From Rhodobacteraceae bacterium EL53 (GTDB lineage Bacteria > Pseudomonadota > Alphaproteobacteria > Rhodobacterales > Rhodobacteraceae), in NCBI GenBank assembly GCA_900313015.1, contig OMPR01000006.1:1-64000 (forward strand): a DNA stretch of 64,000 bases, written 5' to 3'. A program made the position numbers and the translations under genes. Under the pieces are notes generated by a model, which did not search any database, had not been told where the DNA came from, and worked only from the letters and a program-made list of their open reading frames with translations. This document shows positions 56,036-64,000 of the stretch, one piece after another; within the stretch, counting starts at the first letter, position 1; each line of letters starts with the position of its first letter.

Positions 56036-57366
56036 GTGAGCCGTGTCCAAAAACCTGTTGTAAATCAGACGTTTGATGCAAATCAGCGCGAGGCGATTGC
56101 AGCAGAGTTGGATCGTGTGATTTCGAGCAAGGTGTTTTTAGACTCCCCCCGTTTGCAAGAGTTTTTGACCTACATTGTAAGCGAAGCCAGCGCTGGAAGA
56201 GGCGGCGACATTCGGGGCAAATCCGTTGCTGTTGATGTTTATCATCGCAAGCTTGAGGGGGATGCAGGTATAAACTTGGTGAGGGTTGAAGCGCGCAGGT
56301 TACGGCGTTTACTCACAGAGTACTACGACACCGAAGGAAGCAGTGATGCCGTACACATCGCGGTAGACCCTGGCGGATACTGTCCCAGGTTCGAGTTTGC
56401 AGACACCCTTGATCAACCGCCTAAATCTACGGAAGAACCGGCACGGCCGCTGCGCTGGCCGAGACTTACAGCAGTTTTGGCTGTGCCTTTAGTTGGTTTG
56501 GTAGCACTTTTCGCTTTCTTACAGATGCAGCCAAACCTAGAATTGCCTTTTCCAGCAAAGAATGAGGTCCCGCGCGCGAGGCTCTAAGAGAGCATTCTAT
56601 TCTATCCCTGCAAGCTGCGAATATCTCAGAACAAGCTCAAGGTATGTTGTTTCCAGTTTTTGACTTGAAGCGGCAAGCCTTAGCGCTCGGTATGTTTCGG
56701 CATGCAATTGAACTGGATGACGCTCTTTCAAGCGGCCATGCTGGTGTCGCGCAAACGTTGACAGTTATGGGCATGTTTTCTCCTGACCAAGATGCGGCTG
56801 AAACGTTCCTTCTTGACGCTCAAGCAGCGGCTGATAGAGCGCTCCAAATTGCGCCCACTGATGCGTGGGCTAACGGTTCTAAAGCATTTGCTCTAGCCGC
56901 CACTCAGGAATATGCCCATGCACTGAAGTATGCCCATATCGCGTTTGACTTGGCCCCAAATGATGGCCACGTTCTCGACCTTGTTGGTATGACGGCCATT
57001 GTCGCAGACGATGCTGAACTTGCGGCGCTAGCGAGCGATCCAACGCGCTTACGCGAAGGCACTGGGCGATTTGGCTCTCGAAACATTTGGGGGGTGTCAC
57101 AACTTATGCTGGGCAACTATCCGGAAACGGTAGAGGCCTTTAGTGGCGCGGCTGCTTCAGGGGCGCCTGTAAGCCCGCCTTCATTGCTATTACAGGCAGT
57201 AGCCTTTGATCAAATGACAGATGATCGTAAAGCTGAAGCGTTGATGTTCGAGTTGCGTGAGACCTGGCCTGACTTCCCTGCCCTATCCGTTGTTGATGCC
57301 ATGTTTCGCGAGGGCTCGCATGCGAAACGGGTCGTATTAATGACGCTTGAGAAGTTTCCTGATTGA
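56036..57366 (+). pseudogene. Winged-helix-like/TPR protein, split by a frameshift
   Basis: Two ORFs form one broken gene. Part 1 (from TTG 55991, TTG 56030 or GTG 56036, to 56587) has a DNA-binding-like domain (SSKVFLDSPRLQEFLTYIV, RGKSVAVDVYHRKLEGD, VRVEARRLRRLLTEYY) and one membrane helix, then stops. Part 2 is open from 56566 to 57366 in another frame and codes a TPR-rich C-terminal domain (first ATG 56644). The overlap, 56566-56587, contains the run cccgcgcgcgag, so loss or gain of a base in the CG repeat explains the break. Similar proteins join these two halves. It could be a sequencing slip, a phase-variable switch or a pseudogene. Confidence 0.75.
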
Positions 57367-57581
57367 GGGCGGCTCTGTTGCATGGAAAAAACTTTGCGAG
57401 AGCCACATAGAGCAGCCATCAGTTTTGAACAAAAGCGGATCAAAAACTTGCGGCTGTCCAGCGGCCAGTATGCGGCGTGATCCCCATGCAGGCCAAAGAC
57501 TAAGTTTTGACCTTGCAAGGCCTCTCCATGTGCATATCTACGCTTCAAGCGGTTCTCGTAGTCAAAATCAACGGATCCAGC

Positions 57582-58235
57582 TCACGTCAAAATTTCTATC
57601 AGCCCAGAGTAGTCCTTGCCTAACGAAACATCGGACGGGAAAGCGGTTCCAACCACCTTGTCTTTCACACGGCACCGGAATCTTGGATATCTACGCACGG
57701 CCACATAGTGGCGCGCCGGGATCACTTCTAGAGTTTCGTTGATGTCGTATCCACGTATCGAGCCACCGCATCCGCAGGGGCACTTTTTGTCGGGTGTTCC
57801 CATGTAGATTTCGCGCCTTTCGAGGTGCTTAGGAAATACTCTGCGACCTCGACCGTTTGTGTTGCGCGGTGCTGGCGCTCGTTTCGTGGCCTTATTGCCT
57901 TCTTTATGATTTTTGTGTGGCTCTGGCTGTTCTTCGTCCCAGCCATCATTGCCATCAGCATTATTGTCCATCTTTGCTTTTCCTTTTTCAGGATTACGGT
58001 CCGCATTTACGCCAAACTTGATTTTCGAGAGTTTGGCGATTTGCCCTTTAAGGTCGCGAATTTCGGCACTCTTGATCCGGATTGTGGAATTCGCTTTGAA
58101 CAATTCGCGCCGGAGAGACGTAATCTCAAGTTCCACATCCAGCCAAAGCGCTCTAAGCCTCTCAGAGAGAATAGAGCCATCCGGTCCGGCGGCAGCTAAT
58201 AGGTCAACCAACAGGATCTCTATCGCATCAGTCAT
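57582..58235 (-). pseudogene. IS66 transposase TnpC, N-terminal fragment
   Basis: This 217-aa fragment has the N-terminal coiled coil (AEIRDLKGQIAKLSKIKFG), the charged linker and the IS66 zinc finger (CPCGCGGSIRGYD), then stops soon after GTAFPSDVSLG. The DDE catalytic domain (normally about 300 further residues) is missing, so it is inactive. Beyond it, 57367-57581 holds no gene and joins directly to the end of the TPR gene. Confidence 0.88.
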
Positions 58236-58596
58236 GCTAAAAAACGGGGTCTACCAACCACGCCCTCCATCCAAGTCAAAAATGAGTGGAAATCGCTCGC
58301 TCAAGCTCGCGTGAACTCGGGCGGAGGTTGCATGTGTGTTGGCGGTTTCAATGGCAAGGAAAATCAGCGGAAGTGCACTTAAGGGTAGAATTTCTGATTT
58401 CTTGCAATCCGTCAGTCGGGAAATTTGCTACAGGGCATCACATATTATTCTTAAAGAATAATATGTTAGATTCACTTTTTGCTGAAATATGGTGCCTTGC
58501 TTCATCCTATAAGGGTGTTCAGCATTGGGTGATTCGCGACTTACATCGAGCCTTTCTGGTCAGAGAGGATCCCCAATGCTAATGGTATTGGCCCCT
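58236..58596. other. Spacer with two inverted repeats between IS66 tnpB and tnpC
   Basis: The gap of 361 nt is much longer than the usual few nt between tnpB and tnpC. It holds no gene. It contains a 27-nt perfect palindrome at 58440-58466 and a 9-bp inverted repeat (agcattggg 58521-58529 / cccaatgct 58572-58580). An insertion, or joining of two IS66 copies, would explain it. Confidence 0.6.
58440..58466. repeat. 27-nt perfect palindrome
   Basis: Arms of 13 bp (acatattattctt / aagaataatatgt) flank a single central A. AT-rich, symmetric and without overlap with any gene, it may be a protein-binding site or a hairpin. Confidence 0.8.
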
Positions 58597-58947
58597 TCAG
58601 GTCAATTTTGGATGGTGGTAATTGGCGGTCGTGACGCGTCGCCAATCGAGGCCTTCGAACAGGGTTTCAAACTGGGCCTTTGTCATAGAGATGGTTCCCT
58701 CGTTGAGTTTCGGCCAGACGAAACCAGCTCCCTCAATGCGCTTGTAGATCAAAACAAGACCTGACCCATCCCACATCAGTATTTTCATTTTGTCTCGCCC
58801 CTTTGACCTGAAGACAAAGAACGCTCCACACAGAGGATCGAGATCGAAATTGCTGAGGACGTAGTTAGCCAGCCCGTCCATGCCTTTGCGAAAGTCGACA
58901 GGCGTCGTAGCGAGATAGATTTTGTAAGTGCTAGAAGGTGCAATCAT
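58597..58947 (-). CDS. tnpB: IS66 family accessory protein TnpB
   Basis: This 116-aa protein has the family hallmarks TPVDFRKGMDGLANYV, PLCGAFFVFRSKGRDKMKIL and WDGSGLVLIYKRIE. The ORF looks intact. Its ATG overlaps the tnpA stop (ATGA). Because tnpA and tnpC are broken, the element cannot move by itself. Confidence 0.93.
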   Translation of the reverse strand: MIAPSSTYKIYLATTPVDFRKGMDGLANYVLSNFDLDPLCGAFFVFRSKGRDKMKILMWDGSGLVLIYKRIEGAGFVWPKLNEGTISMTKAQFETLFEGLDWRRVTTANYHHPKLT

Positions 58948-59354
58948 TGGAGCTGCCCCGCAACCTGTACAAGTTTCAAGAGATCGCCTGCTGAAATCTC
59001 TAGTGGAAACTCGATAGCCACGCCTCCACAGAGAATGCGCCCAGAATTACTTCGGCTGCCTGAAGTTACCGGTGCCGGTGCTGGTGTTTCTCCGATAGCC
59101 TCTTTTGCCTCAAAGCTCACCGCAGTGAATGCAGGGCCTTCAACTTGGATTTTCTCGCCCCGGTGCCGCCGATCAGCGACGGACCACTTGCGCACAGGGC
59201 ATTCATGGGCACCAAGCTCTGCAGCGACATCTCCCGCAGATTGACCATCCTCCCGGATACGTCGTGTGGCTTCCTATTTCACTTCGTTAGGCCAGATGTT
59301 CTTCCCAGAAGCTGACTTGCGAATTTTGAAGCCCCAGACCTCGTGCTCAGTCAT
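58944..59354 (-). pseudogene. tnpA: IS66 TnpA with an in-frame stop
   Basis: ATG at 59354 opens MTEHEVWGFKIRKSASGKN, but codon 27 is TAG (59276-59274). The same frame then continues through EATRRIREDGQSAGDVAAEL (helix-turn-helix) to the normal C-terminus at 58944 (ISAGDLLKLVQVAGQL). The nonsense codon inactivates TnpA. Confidence 0.88.
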
Positions 59355-59432
59355 TTTGACCTCCGACTAGTTTTACGGGGCCTGAATACCATTCACAGGG
59401 CCAGCAGGTTTAGGGGTCATTCAGGGGGCTGG

Positions 59433-60218
59433 ATGCAACGCTTACGCGAGCAGGGCCGCGACGAACTGGCCGACAGGCTGGCCGCAGCGTTTGCCGATCA
59501 TGACACACCGAAAGCGGCCTACAGCCACAACGACTACCAAGCAGCGAAGCGTAACAGCTTCAACCTGCCCGCCCTGCGGCAAACGCTAAAGGAGCTGGCC
59601 GAACTGCCCCGCGATCAGCAGCCGCAGGCACTGGCCGGGATGATCTACAGCAACGGCCTAGAGCTGCAAGCCGCCGTGACCGAGGGCAGAGGCCGCAGCC
59701 GGATCAATATCGAGCTACCGGGCGACCTGAGGACACACAACGCAAACAGAACTTTGAAGATTAGCGCCACTCGGGTGGTCCAATTTATTGTAGAAACACA
59801 GGAGAAATTGCATGATCTCAGATCCGGCACCCCAGAATCCAGACCAGACCCCGTTACGAGATCTCCTGTCGCAGATTATTCAAGGTCAGGAGCGGATTCA
59901 CGAGTCAAACCAAGCGATGATTCAGCGTATGAACGCACTCCTGAAGATCATGCAAGCCATCAGCAAGAGCTGAAAGAGGCCGACCAGCAGGCCGCAGCGG
60001 CAGAGAATTTGCGGCCGCAAGTAAAGATTTTCGCCGGCAATCGTGTTGGCGACCTCAATACAGCCGATCTTGAGCCGAATCCGGATATCGACGATCCAAA
60101 CCTTATGTTGAAACTTGCTCGGATCCTTCGAAACCAGATGAAAAGAGCAACTGAGGCAACAAAAGCCGCAATATTGCGATCTAAGCCGCATGCAACTTGC
60201 GCCACTACGGGCCAATAG
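59433..60218 (+). CDS. Plasmid-type protein of uncertain identity, probably a fragment
   Basis: An open frame of 261 aa from 59433 (AGGGGG ahead). The first half (SHNDYQAAKRNSFNLPALRQ and LAGMIYSNGLELQAAV) looks like the N-terminal part of a plasmid or mobility protein and is charged and alanine-rich. The second half after about residue 110 (59760) has a different composition and overlaps another ORF with a better ribosome site (59812-59973), so the whole may be a chance fusion across a junction. Function unknown. Confidence 0.4.
   Translation: MQRLREQGRDELADRLAAAFADHDTPKAAYSHNDYQAAKRNSFNLPALRQTLKELAELPRDQQPQALAGMIYSNGLELQAAVTEGRGRSRINIELPGDLRTHNANRTLKISATRVVQFIVETQEKLHDLRSGTPESRPDPVTRSPVADYSRSGADSRVKPSDDSAYERTPEDHASHQQELKEADQQAAAAENLRPQVKIFAGNRVGDLNTADLEPNPDIDDPNLMLKLARILRNQMKRATEATKAAILRSKPHATCATTGQ
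59812..59973 (+). CDS. Small ORF with good ribosome site
   Basis: A 53-aa ORF starts with ATG 7 nt after GGAG (59801-59804) and ends at TGA 59971-59973. It is amphipathic and coiled-coil-like (LLSQIIQGQERIHESNQAMI then QRMNALLKIM). It lies in a different frame inside the 59433-60218 ORF; its ribosome site makes it the better gene in this stretch. It may be part of a plasmid mobilisation or partition remnant. Confidence 0.5.
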   Translation: MISDPAPQNPDQTPLRDLLSQIIQGQERIHESNQAMIQRMNALLKIMQAISKS

Positions 60219-60376
60219 AAAACCGGCCGGAAATTCGTCTACATTAGCTCTGCTCTCGAAAACCTCGCGAGTGCCGCATAACCTTAGTCAACCCGCCTCC
60301 GGGCAACCCAGAGTGGTCAACAGACACCAAATTCTAGTTCTCCGATGAGCTCAATGAACGGAGTGCCTCACGTCCG

Positions 60377-60480
60377 ATCAGAAAGCCGGGATGCGCCGGA
60401 TGCGTGATGATGAACAGCGCCGCGTCTCCAAGATTGCGCGGCTGTTCAAAGTCAGCAAACGGACGGTGAGACGGGCATGA
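60377..60480 (+). pseudogene. Serine recombinase C-terminal remnant
   Basis: An open stretch ends in a Hin/resolvase-type helix-turn-helix: RVSKIARLFKVSKRTVRRA followed by TGA. The N-terminal catalytic domain is absent. It marks old mobile DNA at the edge of the defence locus. The 158 nt between 60219 and 60376 shows nothing else. Confidence 0.55.
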
Positions 60481-60780
60481 TCAATACCCTCTCGCTTTTT
60501 TTCTCTCCTCGACAAACTCTTTGGTAATCCACTTGTCACCATACCCGCTAACGTAGCGCAAATAACGCTTTCGGAATGCCGCCAATGCGCTCTCATATTG
60601 TACCATAACCAATACGGCATCGCTGTTCTGTGGAAGCTCATCATCATCAAGCGCGTCAAGAAACTTTGCCTCAGGCTCACTAGCAAGTAACTCACGAATA
60701 TCATCCAACACACGGTTCAGAATCTTGACCTTTCCCTTACTAAGGGTCGCATCTGATTTCTTTTTCGAAAGCTCCCTCAT
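60481..60780 (-). CDS. Small protein, paralog of the 126-aa neighbour
   Basis: This 99-aa protein resembles the next gene upstream: both carry LSKK near the start, then K-x-LxN+, and D-x-DD-x-P-x-NSD followed by V-x-QY and a tyrosine-rich end. Its N-terminus is about 25 residues shorter, and a stop lies in frame just upstream, so it may be truncated. AGGGAG abuts the ATG, which is tight. Function unknown; genes of this size and place often make immunity or accessory proteins of defence systems. Confidence 0.55.
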   Translation of the reverse strand: MRELSKKKSDATLSKGKVKILNRVLDDIRELLASEPEAKFLDALDDDELPQNSDAVLVMVQYESALAAFRKRYLRYVSGYGDKWITKEFVEERKKARGY

Positions 60781-60863
60781 CTCCCTGATAAGTCAGGAAA
60801 AAATTTCTTGGGTTGTCCGATAGGTTTTAACCGCTTTCTGGTCGGTCACGTGTTCGAAATCTG

Positions 60864-61244
60864 TCACTTCTTGCTCCATGTCGGCGGCGCGGATCGGACG
60901 GAAGACTGTTCCCCATTGATTTTATAATAATAGTATCCACCAGAGACTGTGACGTTATCACTGCGATAACGCTCGGCCTCCTCCAAATACTGAGCGATGA
61001 CCATCGTAACATCGCTGTTCGACGGCATGTCATCACTATCAAACGCATCAAAGTCATCAAATGGCTTATAATCAGCACCTAGAACATCATTCCCAGCAGC
61101 TAGGCACTTGTTTACAAGCCTGAGTTTGAAATCATTGACAGCATCACTGGGTGATTTCTTAGAAAGGACCGATATCTCCGAGTGAAGCGCCTTCAGCTGC
61201 CCAATCAGTTTTTCAAGTTTTTCAATGTCCTGCTCAGATTTCAT
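60864..61244 (-). CDS. Small acidic protein (126 aa), defence locus
   Basis: This protein has an N-terminal coiled coil (IEKLEKLIGQLKALHSEI), the acidic segment DDFDAFDSDDMPSNSD, and an alpha-helical part with VIAQYLEEAERYRSD. GAGGA overlaps the stop of the nuclease gene and lies 8 nt before the ATG, so it is translationally coupled. The paralog follows after 83 nt. Not recognised; an accessory or immunity role is a context guess. Confidence 0.7.
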   Translation of the reverse strand: MKSEQDIEKLEKLIGQLKALHSEISVLSKKSPSDAVNDFKLRLVNKCLAAGNDVLGADYKPFDDFDAFDSDDMPSNSDVTMVIAQYLEEAERYRSDNVTVSGGYYYYKINGEQSSVRSAPPTWSKK

Positions 61245-61254
61245 TCAATTTTCC

Positions 61255-62625
61255 TCACGGGCAAGCCCTTCTAAATTCGGCATATTTCTTGATAACAACA
61301 TCGAGTGGATCGCGCTGTTTACTGTCAAACACTTCGACCATTTGCTCAATGTCTGCATCGGTCAAAGCAATTATCACTTTCCGTTGCCCAGACCATAAAT
61401 CGACCGTGCTCGAAAACCTCGCCTTCTTCAAAGGATTGCGCGTAACGAAGACTCCAAAGTTTCCAAGATTGTCTTTCAGATACCGGTTGAGCTGATCCAC
61501 ATGCTTGCTTTCGATAGCTTTCACATTCTTCATTTCAAACGTGATCTGCCTCGATCCATAATCCTTCATAAGCTCCTGAAGGAAAGGATGTGTACGACTA
61601 TTATAGAAAATCAGGTCTCGAATACTTACCCCGCTATCTGTGCGAGCTTGCTCCTGGGCAAAGTCGAGCTGCGGATACAGGAGCGAAGGAAGAAGCTGCC
61701 CGATCAAATTTTCATAGGCAATGTCCGCCCCATCGTCTTTTCCAGTTGGCAGTTTCCTGATCGCAGTTAGTTTTCGACGTGCAGACAGCACCGGAATCTG
61801 TGTGAAAAGAGGGTCGTTCTTACAATCTTCAAAGGAACGTTCACGCGCCTGTACGTAAGCATCCACGATGCCGTAGTTATCGCGGTTGTAGGTTTGCACC
61901 CTGACGCGGGTAAGCTCCTCACCCTCATGCGCTATGTCATCCTGTGGGCAAAAATCTCGAAAATAAGTGTCGTAATTGATCCAAGGAACATGGCGCAGCC
62001 ACCGTTTCGGCACAAGCAACAGAGGGAGTCCGGTTTCAGGATGTACCGGAACTTCGGTTTCAACGTCCTCAAATGCCAGAGAAGATGGATTGTAAACGTT
62101 GGGAACCACGGCTCGCTTCAACTCGACCCCCAACGCATGACATTCCTGAGCGGTGTAGTCGATCAGGAAGCTCTTGACGAAGTTACATGCAATGTCGCTG
62201 ATTCGATCCTTGCCAATACCATCGACAAAGAGCTGAACTTCTTCAAAGTGGCGAAAACCATGATCTCGGTAGAAGGGTCTACGCTCGAAGAGACTAAGAA
62301 CCTCTTCTGCTTTGGCCCGGCCAATCCGCGTTCCTTTCTTGGTCGCAGAAGTTCCTAGCCCCACTTCGTCACATTCTGAAGCGTCGATAAGCTGTTGCAC
62401 AGCTTGTTCCTGGCTGCCCGATTTTGAAAGAGCACCAAGGTTATTAAAAGCTCCTAGAATGACCTGGTGCAGCCCCTTGTCTTGAAGACTAGGTAAACGC
62501 CACAAGAGAAACGGATCGACTTAGAGCGGTATGTCCTCATCCAAAAAAGGGATCGCAAAGTCGAGCTCCGCCTGGGGGATGAAAACGTCATGAAACTCTG
62601 TAAACCGAGGGCGGATCAGAACCAT
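61255..62625 (-). pseudogene. PD-(D/E)XK nuclease-like protein interrupted by TAA
   Basis: An ATG at 62625 opens a frame that hits TAA at codon 35 (62523-62521), then continues in the same frame without another stop to 61255. Fused, it would be about 456 aa. The residues across the stop, AIPFLDEDIPL / VDPFLLWR, read as one conserved block with one tyrosine changed to stop. The C-terminal part carries a PD-(D/E)XK nuclease set: Glu (AYENLIGQLL), Asp (SIRDLIFYN), E-x-K (ITFEMKNV) and a motif-IV Gln (HVDQLNRYL). If translation begins at the TTG 62505 it would be 416 aa. Probably a non-functional or readthrough-dependent nuclease of an accessory defence gene. Confidence 0.72.
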
Positions 62626-62631
62626 AGTAGC

Positions 62632-63369
62632 TTACCGCGCTGCCACGGCCGCGATGTGACCAGCAAACTCGGTCACAAAGGTCTTAAGCGATGTTAGTTC
62701 GCTCAAATTCCTGTGCCGACCATCCTCGGCAGCTTCACGCGGAGACGCCATCAGCGCTGTACTGGTGTAAAGCCCTTCCTGCACGAGACGCTTGCATAGA
62801 ATGTCATAGCGCTCGATGTAGGATGCCCCTCGAAAAACCGGATCAACCCGAAAATGCGGCTCTTTAACGCTGACTGGGACGGTCGATGCTTCGCATTCTT
62901 CAACAAGCATGAGCCACCCTAAAAAGGGCCGGGCCGAGTCTTTACCAAACGCCCCTTCGCGATAGGCTGTCCAAAGATCATGCGCACTGCCCATGACTTC
63001 TTCGGATCGGTTGTTGAAATTGTTGCCGAAAGAAGGCCCAACTTGCGACTTGAATTCGAGCGCTGCAACGAGTTCGCCTCGTCGCATAACCAGCATGTCC
63101 CATTCTTTTTTTGGTCGGTAATATCCAGGCAGAACAAGAACTTTCCTCTTCACGCAAATCTCGGCGTCCGATAACCCATTTGCTTCTACCAGCGACTGTA
63201 CCATGCCGACGAACCCGTCTAGGTTCTTGCCCGCCGTCACAGCGCCTCGCGCCCCTGCATCCTGGTTCCCGGATTCCGCCTGCTTTGAAAGTGCCGCTTC
63301 ACGGTTGCCCCAGAAGAGCTTGATCGCTTCCTGGGCCTGGGCTTCGTAGTTGGCTAGATCAAGGCTCAC
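62632..63369 (-). CDS. PaeR7I/XhoI-type type II restriction endonuclease
   Basis: This 245-aa enzyme has a PD-(D/E)XK core: Asp91 in [11 protein letters not shown] and E105-x-K107 in AALEFKSQV, with [12 protein letters not shown] and GASYIERYD blocks typical of PaeR7I relatives. These cut within CTCGAG; that target is inferred from the family. It starts at GTG 63369, overlapping the methyltransferase stop (GTGA), and is downstream of it, so the protective enzyme is made first. Confidence 0.88.
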   Translation of the reverse strand: MSLDLANYEAQAQEAIKLFWGNREAALSKQAESGNQDAGARGAVTAGKNLDGFVGMVQSLVEANGLSDAEICVKRKVLVLPGYYRPKKEWDMLVMRRGELVAALEFKSQVGPSFGNNFNNRSEEVMGSAHDLWTAYREGAFGKDSARPFLGWLMLVEECEASTVPVSVKEPHFRVDPVFRGASYIERYDILCKRLVQEGLYTSTALMASPREAAEDGRHRNLSELTSLKTFVTEFAGHIAAVAAR

Positions 63370-64000
63370 TCTGCTCTATCCCCTTCAATCAATTTCATTT
63401 CGTCGGCCGAAAGGCCATAAAGACTTTCAACAATCTCGTTGAGCTCATGCCGGTCGTTGGTTTCAGAAAAGCGCTTCAAACGATCTCGCGTTTCCAAGCT
63501 GACGTTTTCCCAAAGGGGAAGGCGAATGCGTCGTAGGTACTGTGCCTGGAAACGCAAATACCCGCCACGCATCTTGGTCGAATAGAGCGATACGAAAAGG
63601 CGGGCGATACCTGAGCGCATGACAGCCTGTAGCGCATGCACGTCCCACTCGTCTGACGAGATGAAATACAGGTTGTGGTGCGGATAGAGTTTTCCGGCTT
63701 CGTAGACGATAGAAGCATCCCCTTTGATGTCGGGGATCAGAAGTTTCTCGCGTCTGGCCAAATCAGGATAGATGCGATCAATTGTGCGATACCAATTTTG
63801 CGGTGACTTAGTCGCCACATGCCGCTTCGCGATCTGTGCATAGCGCTCTTCCAGGTAGCGCTTGAGCTTCGGATAGTCCTCGAGGTTGACAAGCTTTCCA
63901 TCATCGCCGAAGGGGTTGATCACACCTTTGCCCCGCCATTGAACATGCCCCTCGAGAATGTCTTTTGTCATGACCAAGGGAAGCTTTCGGGACGGCTCAA
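63366..64000 (-). CDS. DNA methyltransferase of the restriction system (C-terminal part)
   Basis: The open frame runs off the right edge; about 210 residues are visible, with no natural start in the window. [34 protein letters not shown] and the following target-recognition-like region match the C-terminal half of Eco57I/M.PaeR7I-type adenine methyltransferases. The catalytic N-terminal half is outside the window. It is coupled to the restriction gene by a GTGA overlap. Confidence 0.85.
   Translation of the reverse strand, partial: EPSRKLPLVMTKDILEGHVQWRGKGVINPFGDDGKLVNLEDYPKLKRYLEERYAQIAKRHVATKSPQNWYRTIDRIYPDLARREKLLIPDIKGDASIVYEAGKLYPHHNLYFISSDEWDVHALQAVMRSGIARLFVSLYSTKMRGGYLRFQAQYLRRIRLPLWENVSLETRDRLKRFSETNDRHELNEIVESLYGLSADEMKLIEGDRAE

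Noticed and set aside
57371-57385. ggctctgttgcatgg resembles an IS6/IS26-type terminal repeat
   Set aside because: Only a short match, and no IS6 transposase fragment is found beside it.
58441-58465. Single CRISPR repeat
   Set aside because: The palindrome occurs once, with no spacer-repeat series; I saw no CRISPR array anywhere in the window.
60378-60713. 111-aa minus-strand ORF
   Set aside because: Out of frame with and mostly covered by the 99-aa small gene; composition does not look coding.

Overview
The window looks like chromosome of a marine alphaproteobacterium of the Rhodobacterales (Roseobacter/Paracoccus type). Reasons: the 16S rRNA 5' end at the left edge has the alphaproteobacterial start; the nitrate reductase genes follow the Paracoccus narR-narK-narGHJI order; spermidine is made through carboxynorspermidine; and gene content and codon use fit this group. 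No organism name can be read from the sequence.

Layout. 1-1010: 5' end of a 16S gene (minus strand), its leader, and a strikingly G-free tract holding a perfect DnaA box. 1011-14440: a nitrate respiration island, with a NarR-like Crp/Fnr regulator divergent from narK1-narK2-narG-narH-narJ-narI, a parvulin isomerase, a beta carbonic anhydrase and moeA. 14441-20299: a LysR-controlled operon of aldehyde dehydrogenase, M19 dipeptidase and two proteins of unknown function. 20355-25593: a complete polyamine operon (speA, carboxynorspermidine dehydrogenase and decarboxylase, speB). 25885-31494: a small exported protein, ychF, trpA, an H-NOX nitric oxide sensor with its hybrid kinase, and an FMN lactate-type dehydrogenase. 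31779-38988: an N-methylproline demethylase-like flavoenzyme, a ProC-like reductase, an ElaB/YqjE-like membrane pair, and tcuAB with a divergent LysR gene.

39342-44627: an apparent three-gene operon of a class III adenylate cyclase-TPR protein, a PAP2/vanadium haloperoxidase-fold protein with a (Gly-Ala-Phe) repeat tail, and a subtilisin-like protease with no signal peptide. It ends in a perfect 22-bp inverted repeat. This is the best candidate for an undescribed system. 44841-52159: LysR, a second M19 dipeptidase and a five-gene dipeptide-type ABC importer. 52680-55946: CHAP lipoprotein, exported metallo-beta-lactamase-fold hydrolase, DUF3299 protein and a small ORF.

56036-60480: decaying accessory DNA, with a regulator/TPR gene split by a frameshift in a CG repeat, a broken IS66 element, plasmid-like fragments and a serine recombinase remnant. 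60481-64000: a defence locus on the minus strand, with a PaeR7I/XhoI-type restriction-modification pair, a PD-(D/E)XK nuclease-like gene interrupted by one in-frame TAA, and two small paralogous genes.

Functional links: nitrate respiration with a cofactor enzyme (MoeA) and NO sensing (H-NOX) suggest life at varying oxygen. Two LysR-dipeptidase loci, a dipeptide importer and an N-methylproline-type demethylase suggest use of peptides and modified amino acids. All assignments come from reading the sequence and from memory of protein families; no database search was possible.
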